A stretch of DNA of 64,000 bases from CAYUVA01 sp964448115 [NCBI: uncultured bacterium] (GTDB lineage: Bacteria; CAYUVA01), in the NCBI GenBank assembly GCA_964448115.1, contig CAYUVA010000007.1:1-64000 (forward strand), in the 5' to 3' direction. Made by a program: the position numbers and the translations under genes. Position 1 is the stretch's first letter. Each line of letters opens with the position of its first letter. The notes beneath the pieces were generated by a model. It made no database searches. It saw only the letters and a program-made list of their open reading frames with translations, and was not told the DNA's origin. Below are positions 61,269-64,000 of this stretch, one piece after another.

Positions 61269-62819
61269 TTATAAGAGTCCCAATTCTTCTGCCTTGAAGA
61301 TGATCTCCTTAGCAAGCGGTGCAGCCACGGTCCCGCCATAGCCTGCGTTCTCGATTATGATACAAACTGCGACGGTTGGCTCATTTGCAGGCGCATAGCA
61401 GACGAACCAGGCATGGTCCTTGCCGCGTGGATTCTCGGCAGTGCTTGTCTTTCCTGCAATGGGGATGCGCCTCGTCTTGGCGTGGATGCCGGTTCCTCGG
61501 TTCACCACATTCTTGAGCATTATTCCGATGCGATCAGCGATTGAAGGGGTGATTCCTTTTGCCAGATATTCGACCTCTTGATCCTTTATAATGGTAGGGC
61601 GAAGTATCTTGCCTCCATTGGCGATGCTGGAGATCACCAATGCTAGATGCAACGGCGTGGCAAGCACCTTGTACTGCCCGATGGCAGTCCTTGCCAGGCT
61701 GCCTGGCTCCTTATCGAGGTCGGTTGGAAGCTCGGAGGTAGCTATTGACATTAGATCATCCTTCAATTCCCCCTCGAATAAGGTGAATCGGTGGTTAAAT
61801 CCGAATGATGTTGCCGTCTTGTATAGCTTGTTTGCGCCTAATTCCTCCCCGAGCCTGGCGAAGTAAGAGTTGGATGACCTCTCCATAGCCTCGTTCATGC
61901 CTATCAAGCCATGTCCATTCCAGGTTGTCCCTTTTCGTTGAGCCTCGTAATACTCGTGATCGCGGATATATAAACCACCGCCCTTGGGCAGGTATCCTTG
62001 TGCCTCGCATTTATATTTAGGGGTAAGCCCGGTTTCCAATGCTGCCGCTGCGGTTACGATCTTGAAGATGGACCCGGGGGGATAAAGTCCCTGCAAGGCT
62101 CGATTCAACAACGGCGCATCAGGATCGTTCTTCAGGCTCTCGAAGTAGGCTTTATTTATCTTCTGGGGATCGAATGAAGGATACGAAACGCACGCAAGAA
62201 GCTCGCCGTTTATTGGATTCAAAACTACGATAGCCCCTTTTCTCTTGTCAAGCATGTCATAGCAAAAAAGCTGCAACCGACTATCGATGGTCAATACCAG
62301 GTCGTTTCCTCTTACCGGCTCCTTGAAGATACCATTTCTTACAAAGCGTATGATCTCTGCAAGACCACCTAACGATCTGCCCATGAGGTAGTCATCGAAA
62401 ACGCCCTCCAGCCCCGCCTTGTCGTAGATTGGATGATCATACCCGGTGATGTGCGCCGCTGCCTGGTGTAGTCTGTAATATCGGTGAATAGAGCCATCGG
62501 TGGTCATTTCCTCATCCACAATCGGCTCCATGTTACGATCATATATCCTGCCTCGGAAGTACTTGATCTTTTTTGCCATAGGGCGTCTATCCAGCTTAGC
62601 CTGGGTATTAGCAAAATCGCCATTAAGGTGTCCAAAGAATTGCCACTTGGATTGTTGCAGCATAACCAAGCAAAATGCGGTAATAAATAAGCCGACCAGG
62701 TGATCCTTGAACTGGAGTGCTTGTGCGGATAAAGGCTCCCTGTGCCGCAAAAACAGTAGGATGGTATAATAGAGCAGCAGCACGGCAGTGAAGCTCAGGA
62801 TAATGGCGATAAATCTCAT
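61269..62819 (-). CDS. Penicillin-binding protein transpeptidase (class B, PBP2/FtsI-type)
   Basis: A 516-residue bitopic membrane protein. Two hydrophobic segments near residues 5-30 and 45-65 precede a periplasmic pedestal and transpeptidase domain. Ser250-Ile-Phe-Lys253 in PPGSIFK is the nucleophile motif, Ser315-Ser-Asn317 is SxN, and Lys457-Thr-Ser459 stands in place of the usual KTG. It would cross-link peptidoglycan. The KTS variant is uncommon and could lower beta-lactam affinity. Its ATG overlaps the accA stop (ATGA). Confidence 0.88.
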   Translation of the reverse strand: MRFIAIILSFTAVLLLYYTILLFLRHREPLSAQALQFKDHLVGLFITAFCLVMLQQSKWQFFGHLNGDFANTQAKLDRRPMAKKIKYFRGRIYDRNMEPIVDEEMTTDGSIHRYYRLHQAAAHITGYDHPIYDKAGLEGVFDDYLMGRSLGGLAEIIRFVRNGIFKEPVRGNDLVLTIDSRLQLFCYDMLDKRKGAIVVLNPINGELLACVSYPSFDPQKINKAYFESLKNDPDAPLLNRALQGLYPPGSIFKIVTAAAALETGLTPKYKCEAQGYLPKGGGLYIRDHEYYEAQRKGTTWNGHGLIGMNEAMERSSNSYFARLGEELGANKLYKTATSFGFNHRFTLFEGELKDDLMSIATSELPTDLDKEPGSLARTAIGQYKVLATPLHLALVISSIANGGKILRPTIIKDQEVEYLAKGITPSIADRIGIMLKNVVNRGTGIHAKTRRIPIAGKTSTAENPRGKDHAWFVCYAPANEPTVAVCIIIENAGYGGTVAAPLAKEIIFKAEELGLL

Positions 62820-63781
62820 CCCCGATCAAATACTCCTATTCGTCTGAACTTATTGTACCTGTCTTGTAGCAATTGCTCAATGTCTAAAGTCCTGAATCTT
62901 TCAAAATACTCAAGGACAATTTGTTTCACTATCAAAGCGGTATCCCTGTGATTATGATGCGCTCCCCCGAGCGGTTCGGGAACCACTTGGTCTATAATAC
63001 CGAGTTGCTTGAGATCGGGTGCGGTTAGCTTTAGGCTCTCGGCAGCGCGTGGTGCTTCGGCTGCATCGCGATATATAATGGCAGCGCAACCTTCCGGCGA
63101 TATCACCGAGAATACAGCGTACTGAAGCATCAGCAAGGCATCGGCAAGGGCTAAGGCGATTGCACCTCCGCTGCCACCCTCGCCGGTAACGATGGAGATT
63201 ATCGGTGTCTTGAGGGTTGACATGGTAGCGAGTGATTCGGCTATTGCCCAAGCCTGTCCATGTTGTTCAGCCTTGAGTGTCGGGTCGGCACCGGGGGTAT
63301 CGATTATGGTCAATAGCGGTGCCCTATATTTCTCGGCGAGCTTCATTACTCGAATTGCCTTGCGGTAGCCGGCTGGTTTGCACATGCCGAAGTTTGTCTT
63401 CATTCTTTCCTTTGAATCTCTGCCCTTCTGGTGTCCAATAACGAAGAAGGTCTGTTCCTCAATCTTGCCGATGCCGGTAACGATTGCCTTGTCATCCGCG
63501 CCGAGCCTGTCGCCGTGAAGCTCGATGAAATCGGTAAAGATATACTTGATGAAGTCGCGGGTATATGGGCGGTTAGGGTGGCGAGCCAGCAGAACCCGCT
63601 CCCATGGGGTCAGCCTGCCAAAGATCAGCTTCTGTAGCCGGCGAACCTGTCCCTCTAGCGCATGGATCTGCCTTTCGAGTGCGCTGTCTCGTTTGATCCC
63701 GCGCAATGATTTAAGGTGTTCGATCTCCTTGAGCAGCTCGCCTATCGGTTCATCGAACTTGGTGCTAATAGTCTCCTGCAT
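62816..63781 (-). CDS. accA: Acetyl-CoA carboxylase carboxyltransferase, alpha subunit
   Basis: A 321-residue subunit that, with AccD, transfers CO2 from carboxybiotin to acetyl-CoA. Motifs are 'HQKGRDSKERMKTNFG' and 'SIVTGEGGSGGAIALALAD', with the crotonase-like core, and 'RPYTRDFIKYIF' upstream. The length fits. accD is not adjacent. The ATG lies 12 bases after a TATAAT box with no Shine-Dalgarno sequence, hinting at a leaderless message. The PBP gene is translated from the overlapping ATGA. Confidence 0.96.
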   Translation of the reverse strand: MQETISTKFDEPIGELLKEIEHLKSLRGIKRDSALERQIHALEGQVRRLQKLIFGRLTPWERVLLARHPNRPYTRDFIKYIFTDFIELHGDRLGADDKAIVTGIGKIEEQTFFVIGHQKGRDSKERMKTNFGMCKPAGYRKAIRVMKLAEKYRAPLLTIIDTPGADPTLKAEQHGQAWAIAESLATMSTLKTPIISIVTGEGGSGGAIALALADALLMLQYAVFSVISPEGCAAIIYRDAAEAPRAAESLKLTAPDLKQLGIIDQVVPEPLGGAHHNHRDTALIVKQIVLEYFERFRTLDIEQLLQDRYNKFRRIGVFDRG

Positions 63782-63793
63782 CGCACTTTGAGG

Positions 63794-63799
63794 ATTATA
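63794..63799 (-). promoter_or_regulatory. -10 box close to the accA start
   Basis: TATAAT (read on the minus strand) lies 12 bases before the accA ATG. With the usual 6-8 base distance, transcription would begin about 5 bases before the ATG. No strong -35 box. Confidence 0.4.
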
Positions 63800-64000
63800 A
63801 CAGAGATGAGAGATGCGATCACTAGGCGGCGGTTATTTTTCGATTTGATGATTTGATTGAGATCCCTCTTATGGGCTTGTTTTCAGAAAACACCCGGCTT
63901 TCCAACAGCGTGTTACGATACTGTTAATTCTCCATTAAACATTCATAAGAAACCCATTTCATAGCTTCATTGATGATAGACAATGTTTTTATCAACTTTT

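Noticed and set aside
61109-61339. 76-codon frame across the parS-like site
   Set aside because: It runs into the PBP gene and includes the palindrome as 'MFHVEH'; such frames are chance by-products of parS.
1-64000. CRISPR arrays, rRNA genes, complete insertion sequences and prophage
   Set aside because: I saw no regularly spaced repeats, rRNA sequence, transposase or phage structural genes on either strand.

Overview
The window reads as an ordinary chromosomal stretch of a Gram-negative (diderm) bacterium of moderate GC. The diderm reading rests on type II secretion genes, a CpoB/YbgF-like lipoprotein with a lipobox, a polysaccharide ABC permease and an undecaprenyl-type glycosyltransferase. 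Long secreted proteins with Pro/Thr linkers, DUF4388 proteins, several GH57 glucan enzymes and many unrecognised membrane proteins suggest a poorly cultivated phylum; I cannot name it from sequence alone. The four tRNA genes do not encode the 3' CCA.

Layout. 0-9.8 kb: a DUF4388/HEAT protein, a stretch with a palindrome, an integrase remnant and tRNA-Val, a CpoB-like lipoprotein, an SGNH hydrolase-like protein, and on the minus strand a large membrane protein, an ABC-2 polysaccharide permease and an AT-rich dGTPase module with a small overlapping partner ORF. 9.8-12.5 kb: an MBL-fold hydrolase and parAB. 12.6-16.3 kb: a large secreted C25 (gingipain-type) peptidase. 16.4-20.2 kb: tRNA-Glu and tRNA-Gln, a LapA-like protein, and a hybrid histidine kinase with a receiver-only regulator. 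20.3-30.5 kb: a glycogen/maltodextrin cluster (glgC, glgA, three GH57 enzymes, galT). 30.5-35.4 kb: tyrS, secG, tRNA-Leu and two CPA2 antiporters. 35.5-42.6 kb: a receiver-DUF4388-DnaJ fusion, membrane proteins, HIT protein, spermidine-synthase-like protein and a nucleotidyltransferase. 42.6-47.1 kb: a secreted subtilisin-like peptidase, mtnA and coaD. 47.1-56.7 kb: a long minus-strand unit with a DUF4412 protein, pgk, a membrane protein and gspI-J-K-E-F. 56.8-63.8 kb: a secreted PPC-domain protein, a GT4-phosphoglycosyltransferase fusion, an AT-rich gap with a parS-like site, and accA with a PBP transpeptidase.

How it fits together. glgC, glgA and a GH57 branching enzyme would make glycogen, while two other GH57 enzymes and galT process glucans and hexose phosphates; the kinase/regulator pair sits directly upstream. 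The type II secretion genes could export the three secreted proteins (C25 peptidase, S8 peptidase, PPC protein). All three end in a similar C-terminal domain of about 90-110 residues, usually after a Pro/Thr linker. I regard this shared domain as the most interesting candidate for something undescribed in the window. Other notable points are the parS-like site about 50 kb from parAB, a phosphoglycosyltransferase that lacks its catalytic Glu, a pseudo-KaiC kinase, and several genes whose TATAAT boxes lie so close to the start codon that leaderless transcripts are likely.
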